A stretch of 64,000 nucleotides of DNA, taken from assembly GCA_013350335.1 (NCBI GenBank), contig CM023540.1, forward strand, positions 30,545,175-30,609,174, given 5' to 3'. A program made the translations under genes and the position numbers. Origin of the DNA: Chimonanthus salicifolius (taxonomy: Eukaryota; Streptophyta; Magnoliopsida; Laurales; Calycanthaceae). Below, one piece after another: positions 24,901-34,820 of this stretch. Within the stretch, counting starts at the first letter, position 1; every line of letters starts with the position of its first letter. The notes below the pieces were generated by a model. The model was not told the DNA's origin and ran no database searches. It worked only from the letters and a program-made list of their open reading frames with translations.

Positions 24901-27374
24901 AGGTCAGACCTTTCCTCATTAGTATTGATATTGCTGACACTACTGCTGCATTTGCTGAACCTTTTGTGCAATGTGGGGTCATGACATTCGAGTAAATTGG
25001 GTTTTTTAATGGGCCTCGTCATTTTTCCGTTATTTTCTTTAGGTTTGTGATTTGAATTGTACCTGTTTTGATAAAGTGGACTTTCTTATTGATAAAACTG
25101 GAAGTAGTTGACATTCACCATTTGTATTAAAAAGCCTCCAAAAGGATTTTAGTTGAGGGCTTTTTTTTGTCAATTAGAAATTATGATGACCATCTTATCA
25201 AATGGATGGTGTCAAAATTGCCAAACTTTTGTACTCTTCATAGACTGCTCATTTTTATGGTTAATAAAAATCAGGTTCAAATCCTCTGGCTCTAAAAGCA
25301 GAAATGAGCCCCAAAAATGGCAAGCTGGGCCCTGAAGTCTACGTCTAGCTACCTAGTGCTTCATCAATTTCATTTATTTCTTCAAGTTTGTCTATTTCAT
25401 ATTTGGGGCCATGTACAAAGTTGTCTGTCTGGGAAAAAGATCGATATGCATAGTTTTGGTGCTGGATACAATTCTCAATGCCGACCATTTTACTACTAAG
25501 ACCTAATGCCTGGGGAGTGGAAGTGCCAGGACAATTACAAGGGACAAATGAGTTTCTCTTGATCTTTAATATACAGGACTTAGGAGTTGCTGAAATAGTT
25601 CCAAGATTATCTTCTACTTTTGCTTATTTGATTCACATTGGATCTCATCAATGAAGCTAATTTCTTAAATTGTTCTTTTTCGCTTTCACATGGCACTGAT
25701 GTTGATCTACTTTCCACTGTCTTTGCAGAAACCATTTCTTTTCATCATCTGAGATACTTCTTGTAGGAAATATTCACTTAGGAATAACTAATGTATACGC
25801 ATACACATGAATACTGATATACATGCATAACATACATATATACTTGCATACCATAAGCCCCAATGTTGTTGTGTGGGTATCGGTTCTTTTAAAAACTAAG
25901 TTTTTCAGCCTTTTTGGGTTTTTTTTTTTTTTTGAAATTCCATCAAAACTTTGGACCTCGTGAGATGGCACAGGACAGTAGAATTTTTTTAATGAAAATG
26001 GGATTGTGACATTTGTTGACTTGGAAACAAGAAAACAGTGTATTCTGACTTGTTAATTGCATACTAGGATGCTGCATCCCTATCAATTGCAATTATGAAG
26101 AAGAAACTTCGGGGTCGGATCTTCTTGGGTTGTGACAATCATCCTCTATCCAGGTGTTGTACTTTAGTGCACTCTTATTTAAAATCACAGGCCATGATAT
26201 TTGTACTCATGCATGGATTTGTGGGTGAACATCAATCTCTTCTTTTGTTTGTGGTGTCAATTAGCCACAAGTTGATCCTGCAACTTCTTTATTACCTTCA
26301 TTCTAATCTAGAAATGCCAGAAATGAATTTCAAGTGCAGTGTATCTAAATAATTAAGACTAGGTGTTTCTGTGGTTTGAAACAACCATTGGTTCACTTGT
26401 GATAAATCCATTTCCATAGATAAGAGGATGTAGGTTGCATTTGACAATCCTGTCACCTCTTAAACCCAAATGTTTTCTATTCTTGACCAGTCAGCTTGGG
26501 TTGTGAGAAATAATCTGTTGCGAACCAGTTTGTTGTATACTGGATTATTATTATTTTTATTTAGATATGTTAGATGGTAGAAATGAGTTCTTTGATAGAG
26601 CGACTTTTTAATAGGAAGTGAGACAAAAATTGTTATACATAATACTTTTAGAGGCTTCAATGTTTTAAATGTTGACAAAACTTGAGCTTAATCCAACAAG
26701 AGTGTATTTTGGAGCAAGTTCAAATTGAGTACCAAGTCCAGCTCACGAGATGATAATGAGGGAGAAGGGTGTCAATGTAGGCTTAATTAAAAAAAACTAT
26801 GAACTGCCATCTTTTTTTTACTCATGTAACAAACTGGTTCACGATGGATAGTTTATCTGTGGTCTCCATCACCTCTTTTTACCCAAATGGTTTCCACCTT
26901 CAACCGGTCAGCTTGGGTTGGATCGTGAATGAGATGCACTTGTAGTTAGAAACTTATAGGCCAGATCTTTCCCTCTTATGACATTTTTATACAATTTTTA
27001 TCTTTTCGATTATGGCTGCCAATTCAATCTCAAGTTTTGCTTTTCATCACGTCTTTTTGCCATCATGTTTTTTTTTTTTTTTTTCATTCAGGCAGGAAAT
27101 AATGGATTTAGTGAACAGAAGTGGGAAATTCAGCAAAAAGTTCGAGGGTTTTACAGGCCAGTTCACCTCCCAACATTTATAGATTGATACATCAAAGATC
27201 ATATGATTATTTAATGATTTTGTCCATCTGATATTTTAAGGGTTAACATATTTTTCATTTGCAGGAACTGATGATCCATTGGGGAAGCGCCTAAACAATT
27301 CAAAAACTCGTGCTGAAATTGGATGGGAACCGAAATATTCTAGCTTTGCACAGTTCCTTGGGCTACCGGACTAG
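18999..27374 (+). CDS. NAD(P)-binding Rossmann-fold protein (extended-SDR-like, probably plastid-targeted)
   Basis: Nine exons, 346 residues: 18999-19197, 20310-20422, 21077-21249, 22351-22444, 24577-24687, 24813-24902, 26068-26153, 27092-27156 and 27265-27374. All joins keep phase. Residues 1-66 are rich in Ser, Pro and basic residues and look like a chloroplast transit peptide. MLIVGPGVLG carries the dinucleotide-binding GxGxxG at 90-95. Next come VIFCAPP and LFTSSSASYDS (173-185), the place of the SDR active-site strand. The C-terminal part (RIFLGCDNHPLSRQ, then TRAEIGWEPKYSSF) matches plant proteins annotated only as NAD(P)-binding Rossmann-fold family, related to bacterial YeeZ-like epimerases. 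The substrate is unknown, and a clear YxxxK catalytic pair is not seen. Intron 5 looks U12-type (AT-AC) and intron 8 is GC-AG. The start is the first in-frame ATG after the candidate TATA box. Confidence 0.92.
21944..22113. mobile_element. hAT-type MITE, ATATCGGCCGATAT family (best copy)
   Basis: A 170-bp element with ends CAGGGGTACAAATATCGG and TTTTTTAAACCCCTG. It is flanked by GTCTGTGC (21936-21943) and GTCTGTAC (22114-22121), an 8-bp duplication with one mismatch, the length typical of hAT elements. The interior is repeated TATCGGCCGATAT. It lies in intron 3 of the Rossmann-fold gene. Confidence 0.85.
23640..24240 (+). mobile_element. Dead LINE reverse-transcriptase C-terminal fragment
   Basis: Across shifting plus-strand frames the text reads LYGVECWSMEKKATR-like, HMHRWMFG, RMIALEE, then LRTWIDGERKSMIDCGL and DKWIGNLELKK. 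This is the order seen downstream of the reverse transcriptase in a common plant non-LTR element family (ECW, MRMLRWM, RRPLRTWxDxV and DRxxWR motifs). Frameshifts and stops break it. It lies in intron 4 of the Rossmann-fold gene, in the gene's sense orientation. Confidence 0.7.
24456..24481. repeat. (TA)n microsatellite
   Basis: About 13 uninterrupted TA units in intron 4, roughly 100 bp above the exon 5 acceptor. Confidence 0.95.
24688..24812 (+). other. U12-type AT-AC intron (intron 5 of the Rossmann-fold gene)
   Basis: This 125-bp intron begins ATATCC and ends AC. Just above the acceptor is ACCTTAACT (24796-24804), a near-perfect U12 branch-point sequence whose adenosine lies 10-11 nt from the 3' end. 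Removing it joins GGC CTT TAT to AAA GAA GAT AGG, giving GLYKEDRGAHVYW in frame, as the family requires. No GT-AG pair here gives that join. The donor matches the U12 consensus at its first six positions; the next bases (AAT) depart from the usual TT. Confidence 0.85.
27157..27264 (+). other. GC-AG intron (intron 8 of the Rossmann-fold gene)
   Basis: Exon 8 ends TTTACAG and is followed by GCCAGT; the acceptor is TTTGCAG before GAACTGATG. This gives GFTGTDDPLG in frame. Using the nearest GT, four bases later, brings in a stop codon at once. The donor hexamer GCCAGT is the same as in the kinase intron at 9574. Confidence 0.8.
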
Positions 27375-27570
27375 GTTTGACTGCTCTTTATTTTCTATTA
27401 TTTTCTTCTTCTTTTATTTTAAAAAAAAACTTTTACCATGACCTTTGAGTTGAGATAAAGCAGAGAACTGATGTTTGCGAACAACATTGGTTTTTAAAGG
27501 ATCTGCACTTTATCTGAATTCAAGCAATCAGCCCTTAAAAAGCTTTCATTTTATTTCTGGCTTACATCTG

Positions 27571-27928
27571 TGTTAGGACCTTGGCTTCCAGTCCAAAAGA
27601 CTAGTTTGTTAGGTGGAGTGACCTAAGTCATTTTATAAACCCCGAGATCTCCCTCTATACTTTCAATGTGGAACTCGTTCGCAGCAGCCCCAACAATCCT
27701 CCCTCGAACGAGATCCTCTGATGGGGAGAGTGACGCCGGCTCGTTCTCCTCGAGGATCACCTGAGCTCACATGAGGTAGCCTGAGACTTGGCTCTGATAC
27801 CACTTGTTAGGACCTAAGTTTCTTGCCCAAAAGACCAGCCTGTTAGGTGGAGTGACCCAAGTCCTTTTATAAACCCCTAGATCTCCCTCTACACTTCCAA
27901 TGTGAACTCATTTGCAACAGCCTCAACA
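27571..27928 (-). mobile_element. Complete TRIM retrotransposon (LTRs 27571-27695 and 27805-27928)
   Basis: Two LTRs of about 125 bp share TGTTAGGACC at one end, TTTTATAAACCCC in the middle and CAACA at the other. Between them are only 109 bp. GGCTCTGATACCA at 27790-27802 is the complement of a primer-binding site for initiator Met-tRNA (TGGTATCAGAGCC), two bases from an LTR, which sets minus orientation. At the other end GAGGGAGGA (minus strand) is a polypurine tract next to the second LTR. Flanks ATCTG and ATTTG fit a 5-bp target duplication with one mismatch. It encodes no protein, so it is a TRIM that needs outside enzymes. Confidence 0.92.
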
Positions 27929-29345
27929 ATTTGTAGCAATGACAAGTATTTACAATAATTTTTAATTATAAGCACTAATTTAGGGAAATGTGCACGAGCA
28001 TGCATATTCGAGCATGGGATGGGTTGCATGAGATGATGAACATTGGCAACATCACTGGGATAGTAGTAAAGATTCCATGTTTACATTGCAGGTTGATTCG
28101 TAAAATCAAGTCAAATGTCATTGGATTGATGTTGGTAAGTGGTAACTAATCCTTTTATTGTTTTCTGGTTGGCCTGCTTAATGGTAGCTGGGAATAGCTG
28201 ACTTGATGTATTTTTGTTACTGTTTAAGCCTTTGTTTCTGTTTTTAGGCCACAGCCCCTCACTGGGACTGTTTGTACCTTTTGCTCTGGCTTTGTTATTA
28301 ATATAATTTTCATTATCACCCGGAAAATAAAGAAGTTCAGATTACAGGTTGAGATAATGCTTATAAACAATCAAATACACGAGACATTTGGAGCTCTCTA
28401 TTATTAGATAATAAAAATATGACTTAGTCAAAGTGGTTGAATCGTCAGTGTGAATACGCCGCCCATTGGATAATAAGAATCTTAATTAATAATTGATTTA
28501 AACAATAAGTGGATTTTTTTTTCCTCTCCTCAACTAGTCAAGTCAATTAATAAGGTCCAAACAGCGATTGATTTTGATATGTAAATGAATAATTAATTAT
28601 ATTAAGCCATCTCTCGTATTAGAGCTACAGTGGGTCCAATTGGGATGCTCTAAACATCTATATGATGAAAGAGATGATTTTGATTAGATTTTATCACCTT
28701 ATTATCCTTTAATTTTTAGGCCTTCAAAACCAAAACCTTATAAAATTATTGGGCCATCCCTTATCTAAAGAGAGATCCAACATGGTGTAAATTGAATTTA
28801 TGGAAACTCGATGTGCTAATGTTGACATAGCTACATCTTATTTTTTAGCTTTTTTATGTCATTATGCGGACTTAATTTTGCCAATAAATTCCTGAAAATA
28901 CAAAAAAAAAATAAGTTCTTTTTTTTTTTTAAAATTCATGGGTAGAACCTATGTGAGCCCATCCCATGTCAACTGATATGCATAGTATCGCGAAGATGTA
29001 CATGAAGTTTCGAATTTTTGGGATCTGCACCACAGGTAATTCTTGTATGATCATCAGTTCTTTATGAGAAATATGATTCTGCAGAAACTTTCTAAGAAAT
29101 ATGAGGAATTCTGGGTCCTAAAAAGAATTACGAAAGCATTCTCACTTTTTTCATGATCAAGGTTTTTGGGCTTTTTAGAGCACTCGATTAATCTTCGAAG
29201 GCACGTGTAAGTATCTTTATTCATACACATTGAGTAATCGTACAAGGAGAAAGACCTTTAGAGTGGAACATGAATGGAACTTAGAACTCCCGAGGCATTT
29301 CTATCACTCTAACTCGTTTGGCATTGAGGAAGTGGGCCACAAACT

Positions 29346-29541
29346 ATTTAGAAAATGGCAAATGGTTGTGTGTGTGTCACCATCAGATCAGTGGCACAAT
29401 CGTTTTCAATGGAATAATTAATGGATGCTACGTCCTAATTCAATACCAACTAGAAAATGGCAAATGGTTGTGTGTCACCATCAGATGAGTGGCACAACGT
29501 TTTCAATGGAATAATGGATGCTACGTCCTAATTCATTACCT
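29346..29541. repeat. Tandem duplication of about 100 bp upstream of the micropeptide gene
   Basis: AGAAAATGGCAAATGGTTGT, then a GTGTCACCATCAGAT stretch and GGATGCTACGTCCTAATTCA, occur twice, starting near 29350 and 29453, with small indels. The repeat ends about 180 bp above the small gene at 29720. Confidence 0.85.
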
Positions 29542-29719
29542 ACTCCCTTGACGCGTTACTAGAAATTTCTTCGTTCTTTCTTTCTAGTAGAGGACCAGTG
29601 GGCCATAATTTTATAAGAAATTCTCCATAGTCAACCCCAGACTTGTTAGAAAAGCATCCCTTTAATTCAATCTCTCCAATTCTGAAATTTGGGTTCTCTC
29701 CCATTCAGAAACTTTGGCG

Positions 29720-29866
29720 ATGGGGAAGGTTTGTTGCACTGAATCGGACGAAGGTGGTCTGGATCCCATGCCCTTCATCATGGTTGTGATCATAGCTCTG
29801 GTGCTCATGGTTATCTGCTCGCCACCTCCACGGCGGCGTGTCGTCGCCGTTTACCGCTGCTGTTGA
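29720..29866 (+). CDS. Small single-span membrane protein (48 aa), copy 1 of a duplicated pair
   Basis: The frame codes for 48 residues: MGKVCC, an acidic stretch (ESDEGGLD), one hydrophobic span at about residues 18-33, then PPPRRR and the tail VVAVYRCC. That it is a gene is supported by the second copy at 40599, which keeps the same start (MGK), the acidic head, one membrane span, a SPP turn and an almost identical tail, while the nucleotides between have diverged. The upstream regions also align (TAGTCAACCYCAGACTTG, and an AT-rich TATA-like segment near 29610). The positive residues after the span and the two final cysteines suggest a cytosolic C-terminus that may be S-acylated; this is inferred. 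I do not recognise a named family and give no function. Confidence 0.72.
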   Translation: MGKVCCTESDEGGLDPMPFIMVVIIALVLMVICSPPPRRRVVAVYRCC

Positions 29867-30523
29867 TAGAGTTCTGTTCTCTTTTACTCTGATCCTCTTA
29901 GCTGCACTGCGGGGGTTAGGAAGAAATCTAATGGATGCTTGGCTGTTCAATTTTCCAGGGTAGTACTTATTCTTTGAAAGGTAATTTTTTTATATAGATG
30001 TTAAAAATGAACAACTGTTGTTGAATATCTCTACGAGTGACATCCTGCATGCCTCGAAAGAATTTATTCACATTTTATAAGTGTTTTAGAGTTTTTCTTT
30101 TGAGTTGTTTCCAGCTTTGAGGAGCTCATGGGTGTCGCATGTTGCGAATAACTTGTTTTTATGGCTTTTTGTTTCTTCTTGTTTCTGTTTCTGTATTTAT
30201 ACATCTAGTGTCTTTTTTCTATTAATACATTAACCATTCAAAAAAAAAAAAATGAACTACTGTTTTTCAGATGAGTACAGGGGAAGAAAAACTTGAAATT
30301 TTCTTATCCCTTCCTTCATTATCAAACGGAGGTAAACTGAAGATTACCCTCGTTTGCACCCCTCTACCTCTCATCTAAATGCAACTTTCGTCTTGTTTTC
30401 TGGTATTGATATTTATACCATAAAATTTACTCATGAGACACCAATTTCTCATTTTTTCAATTTGAAATTTACACTCACATGAGAAATTGTACCTATTCGA
30501 TGGATGGACTTACTCTTTTGAAT

Positions 30524-30562
30524 CAGGGATCTGAATATTAGCCGTCGGCCGATACCAAGATT
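30524..30562. mobile_element. hAT-type MITE end fragment, ATATCGGCCGATAT family
   Basis: CAGGGATCTGAATATTAGCC followed by GTCGGCCGATACC looks like the left terminus of the family at 21944. No matching right end was found downstream, so it is a fragment or a heavily rearranged copy. Confidence 0.4.
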
Positions 30563-31310
30563 TTGACCTCTCCTTTGAGTATTAGGAGAGAGGAGAGAGG
30601 AGAGAGCAGAGATGATGCATTGACACTAGCATTGGCCGTGACCGTGGCCCATATGTTAGATTTATTTTTATTTGTTACGTCAACTAAAAAAAGAGTTGAG
30701 GATGCAGTTAAAAATGCCGGCTATACTGTTATAGTATCGACCATACAGTGTATTGACAAATATGATATTGTAAGTTATTTTTTTTACTGCAATATATCAA
30801 GTCAAGGATTTTTTGAATTGTTTAGAAAAATATAAAATAATAGAAAAAATACATGGTCTTTTTAATAGAATATTGAAAGCAAAAAGTGTAATACAGAAAA
30901 TGTCCAAAATTTTTGAAGGAAATGGAAAATCAGTAGTAGCAAATATCTTATGTAAAATTTATCTTCTCTTGTGTTTCACAATAATATGTTTCTTCTTTTA
31001 CTGTTCATGAATTTTTCATAAAGAAACTCAATTTCATGATATTAGAAAAATCACATAAATACTATACAAATTACATCAATAACATTAACGCGTCTTCTTC
31101 AATTCTATAGACACTAATATCATTTTATTAAAATTTTCAACAAAATTACTATACTCAACCTTCACCATTCAACAGTAGTTTGGTAATAGACTTGGTCGTG
31201 GATTTTCTATCTGAAGGTGGGAAGAGTTGGACTTGGGCCGACTTCAAGAATAGCAAAACAGACTCTAACATGGATTTTTTATTAGCGTTGTTCACCATTT
31301 GGGTTAGGAT

Positions 31311-31575
31311 CAGGGGCCGAAAATTCGGTTTTTTTTTTTAATATCTAGGTGACTTTTTTTTTGAAAAAAATCATTTAAAAAAAAAGATTGTTTAAAAAAA
31401 ATAAAAAATATAAAATTCATACAGGCGAATATCGGCCTAGATATCGACCGGGCCTGCAATTGATATTTATTTATTTTTTTTTTAAAAAAAAGAAAGAAGT
31501 TGGCCGAGATATCTTGGCCGTTGAAAACCCGAGATATCTTGGCCGATACGCACAATATCGAGATTTATACCCCTA
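31311..31575. mobile_element. hAT-type MITE, ATATCGGCCGATAT family
   Basis: Ends CAGGGGCCGAAAATTCGG and GAGATTTATACCCCTA. The flanks GTTAGGAT and GTTAGGGC share their first six bases, fitting a decayed 8-bp duplication. The interior has ATATCGGCC and ATATCTTGGCCG words around poly-A/T-rich stretches. Confidence 0.75.
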
Positions 31576-31650
31576 GTTAGGGCCACCAGCCCAGAGCACA
31601 TAGGGCTTTCTTAGGCTGAACTCAAGCCCATTTGCACAACATACTTGAAC

Positions 31651-31773
31651 CAGGGTTATAAATCTCAGTCAATACGTATTGTATTGGCCGAACTATTGAA
31701 TATCGGCCGATATGGCTGAGATCTAGCTGAGACGCCAATATCTCGGTAATCCCATTTTTTTTTTTTACCCCTG
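31651..31773. mobile_element. hAT-type MITE with perfect 8-bp target duplication
   Basis: A 123-bp element with ends CAGGGTTATAAATCTCAG and TTTTTTACCCCTG. It is flanked on both sides by ACTTGAAC (31643-31650 and 31774-31781), a perfect 8-bp duplication. The interior contains GAATATCGGCCGATATGGC. It sits only 75 bp from the previous copy. Confidence 0.88.
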
Positions 31774-31807
31774 ACTTGAACAACGTGAGTCTAAAGCTCA
31801 CATTAAG

Positions 31808-31950
31808 GTCTATTTTTTTTTTTTTTTTGGGATTTACATGTGGAAAACTCAGGCAAAGTCTTATTAAAACCCTCACGAGTGAGTCCACTATCCCTAGAAT
31901 ACACCAAGATTAGGCCATGGGGGCTCGAACCCACAATCTCCCATACAAAA
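31808..31950 (-). mobile_element. tRNA-derived SINE
   Basis: The plus-strand T-run at 31812-31827 is the tail. It is followed by complements of the family segments: GATTTACATGTGGAAAAC, CCTCACGAGTGAG, ACACCAAGATTAGGCCATGG and GGCTCGAACCCAC (complement of the B box GTGGGTTCGAGCC). Confidence 0.7.
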
Positions 31951-32769
31951 TTATTTTGTTTTTGAGTGGGAGAATTAAATTATATAAATGGGCCTAATGG
32001 AATAATAATATAATAAATAAGAAAATATAATACATATTATATACTTGTATATAAATATATATTGGCTAAATGAGATTAAAAGTTTGATGAGCTTTCACAT
32101 ACTTTACTTGAAAACCCAAGCCTACCTTTCCAAAAACATGAGGCTAAACCTAATATGCCGGCCAAATACACATGTTCTAAGCGTATTTATTTACAAACTA
32201 ATTTGATTGGGCTTCGATTGACTTTGATCCCATAATTAGTTTATGACAAGTATAAGGTGGCCGAATTTGACAAGTAATGGTCATATTGGTATGAAGCCTT
32301 ATTTAAGGCTAACTCCATTTAGGAAAATTCCTAAAAGGAAAGTTTCCCACTGCCGAACCCATCTAGTGTGTGTGTTTTTGAGAGGGTTTCAAAACCTGCT
32401 TTTTACCTCTTTTGAATAATTATTGATGTATTGGGGATTTTAGTAATCACTTTAGATTCTCAGGAACTTGTGAAATTTAAAATAAATTTTAAATGAAATA
32501 ACTAATTTACTCGTGAATTAATTCTGAATAAATAGATAATACATTAAGTCACTTGAACGTTCTGACTACAAAATTTAAGATCTACTTAAATATTTTAACT
32601 CTTATTTTAAGATTAAAAAGTTAAACCATTGTAAACGAATATTTATTTCAAAATGTTCTCTTGGAAATTCAAAGAAACCTAATATTTATGAAGGATCAAG
32701 ATTGAAACAAAAGAAAAAAGAAAAAGGAAAAGTGAGACCAAAGATGGGTATTGGGTATAAGAAAACTCT

Positions 32770-32910
32770 TGGGTATAAGAAATAAGAGGGAGGTCGTGGA
32801 TTCAAGCGCTATCGCCTAACATCTGGTGTGGTTTAAGGGTAATGGACTCATCTGTGTGGATTTTAATTAGCCTGTATCTAAATTTTTCATACGTTAATAA
32901 AAAAAAAAAC
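32770..32910 (+). mobile_element. tRNA-derived SINE, divergent
   Basis: GGAGGTCGTGGATTCAAGCG carries a decayed B box. GTGTGGTTTAAGGGTAATGG and GTGTGGATTTTAATTAGCC follow the family body, and an A-run ends it near 32908. Confidence 0.5.
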
Positions 32911-33103
32911 TCTTCGATAGCAATAGATATGGAGATCAATAACAGTATTAAAGACAAGGTTGGTAACAATATTTACAAGAAAAAGAAAAGAAAAAACCCA
33001 ATCTAATTCAGTAGAGGTGAACATCACAATGATAGAACATCAGTAATTTTCATTATCCATGTATCATTCATAGGATCATATTCATCTAGTTATCAACAAT
33101 TGC

Positions 33104-34135
33104 CTAAAAGAAAAAATGGGTCTCCTTGTAGATGAAATATTCACTGTCATCTTTAGAAGACTCAAACTTGAGCAGCTCTCCTTTGTTGATATTGAAGAAC
33201 AAAGAATCCCTAAAATTGAAATGATGTGGGTATGTAAACATGAGAATCTCACCACCCACATATGGCAGTGGATCTAAATAACCATGATAAAACTCATTAA
33301 AACCCAAATCAAACCAAGGAACCCTGTGAAGATTCACAGAAAACTTATTGTGCCATTGAAAACCTCCAGATTTCTTGCTCAAGATCCATATCTCTATGTC
33401 ATTATCTGTGATTTCATGGAGTGTCAACATACCATCCCACTCTCCAAACCTAATTCTCCTTTTGATTTCCACTTTGTCATTGCCCGGCAAAGCCTCAATC
33501 CCTGCAATTTTTTTCTTGTGGTCGAACCATACGAACCGATTGTAAGCCTTCCAAAACAGAATCCCATCAATGAACGTCGGCTCTTCCATGGACGAATACA
33601 ACGTTGAATCAAAGTCGATCTTGGCTCGAGATAGCCTCCATGTTCCAGTACGAGATGAGAAGACTTTAAAACGTATGTAGCGGAGATCGGAATTGCAAGG
33701 CCGAACCAGCTTGTAGTGCTCGTCGGAAACAGAAGGGTCGAAAATTAATCCGACATTGCAGCTTATTTTTGTGCATTCGGGAATGACATTCCACTCTTGT
33801 GTTCTAGGGTTGGAGACATAGAACAATATGGGGTCGGAATAATCACCCCAAAAGAGCATTCCATTGCAGGCGGTGATGAGATAGAGTGATTTTCGAGGGA
33901 GAGATAAGGAGATGCTAGTTTCGGAATTACCTCTTTCAGTGAGGGAAATCAGTTGCTGATCTGCTCGTCTCATGTAAGCAAGCGTAGGTCGACGTCGAAC
34001 AATGTCGAATATGTCGCTTTGCCATCTCTTGCATACGCATTTCAATCTGCAGAGGGTTTTGAAAGGCAGAAAATAAAGGATCTGAAATTGAATGTCTTCG
34101 GGTAAACCTGCAACTAGGGTTTCAGTCTTCTCCAT
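33104..34135 (-). CDS. F-box protein with F-box-associated C-terminal region
   Basis: A single-exon gene of 343 residues starting at MEKTETLV. The F-box (LPEDIQFQILYFLPFKTL, then CVCKRW) covers about residues 10-50 and would bind SKP1 in an SCF ubiquitin ligase. The rest has the plant F-box-associated pattern: CNGMLFWGDY, ILFYVSNPRTQEWNVIP, LIFDPS, then a WDGMLTLHE and IEIWIL segment. This part probably selects the target protein, which is unknown. The frame stays open for another 103 codons upstream to 34444, with a hydrophobic start. I prefer the ATG at 34135 because it directly precedes the F-box, as is usual, and the upstream part is low-complexity and unlike the family. An extended, membrane-anchored form cannot be ruled out. 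Confidence 0.88.
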   Translation of the reverse strand: MEKTETLVAGLPEDIQFQILYFLPFKTLCRLKCVCKRWQSDIFDIVRRRPTLAYMRRADQQLISLTERGNSETSISLSLPRKSLYLITACNGMLFWGDYSDPILFYVSNPRTQEWNVIPECTKISCNVGLIFDPSVSDEHYKLVRPCNSDLRYIRFKVFSSRTGTWRLSRAKIDFDSTLYSSMEEPTFIDGILFWKAYNRFVWFDHKKKIAGIEALPGNDKVEIKRRIRFGEWDGMLTLHEITDNDIEIWILSKKSGGFQWHNKFSVNLHRVPWFDLGFNEFYHGYLDPLPYVGGEILMFTYPHHFNFRDSLFFNINKGELLKFESSKDDSEYFIYKETHFFF

Positions 34136-34497
34136 TATTTCTTTTTTTTCTCCTATTCTTCCCTTTTCCAAGCAACTGGGTTGAGGCAGCGCTGGCTGAA
34201 CGCTGGTTGTTGGATCGATGCAGCGGCCGTGGCCGGGGTTCAGCCCCGCAGAACTGTGGCTCGAATTCAGACGGGCACGGCGAGCGTCGCCTCCGCCACT
34301 CTGGGCTTGATCTGGATCAGGCAGTCCTGGTGGCTGATCGGACGATGCAGAGAGAAAGAGAGAAAGAATACAGAGAAGGAATAGAGAGAGAAGAAGAAAA
34401 GACGTGAGAGAGAGCATAGAGAGAGGAAAGGAAAGAAAAGACAAGTCCTATTGAGTTAAAGAAAGTAAAAGAGAGTACAGAGAGAGAAGACGTTAAA

Positions 34498-34650
34498 GAG
34501 AAAATAGAGAGTAAAAGTTCTGTTGCGTTAAAAAAAAGGAGAGAAAATAGGGAGTAAAAGTTCTGTTGCGTAAAAAAAAAGGAGAGAAAATAGAGAGTAA
34601 ACGTTCTGTTGCGTAAAAAAAAAGGAGAGAAAAAAGAGAGTAACAGAGGA
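34498..34650. repeat. 43-bp minisatellite upstream of the F-box gene
   Basis: The unit GAGAAAATAGAGAGTAAAAG followed by TTCTGTTGCGT and an A-run starts at 34498, 34541, 34584 and 34627. That is a constant 43-bp period over about 3.5 copies. Together with the GA-rich DNA at 34340-34500 it forms the 5' flank of the F-box gene. Confidence 0.92.
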
Positions 34651-34820
34651 GAGAAAATTAAAACGTTGGGGTTCTGTTTTGAAATATCCCCAAATTCAGG
34701 CGAAGGGCTCCCACTACTTATAAGAAGCTTCAGAGTCGGCTGATTGAAACGGTACTAGAGTCTAGCCCTAGCCCATAGCCAATGATTTGCATAAATAACG
34801 TTCAATCGAGTTCGACTTGA

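Larger units (their letters stand above)
29867..33103. other. Intergenic region with MITE cluster, no gene recognised
   Basis: Between the micropeptide gene and the F-box gene lie hAT-type MITEs, two SINE copies and a LINE-like tail near 30120-30252 that ends in an A-run. The open frames at 30563-31010 match nothing I know. From 31950 to 32750 the DNA is AT-rich and shows nothing. Confidence 0.55.

Noticed and set aside
30563..31010. Two overlapping open frames (90 and 65 codons)
   Set aside because: No family resemblance; they start within a MITE end and run into AT-rich DNA, so they are probably chance.
34207..34407. Plus-strand frames opposite the F-box upstream region
   Set aside because: Shadow frames of a GC-rich and then GA-rich stretch, with no homology.
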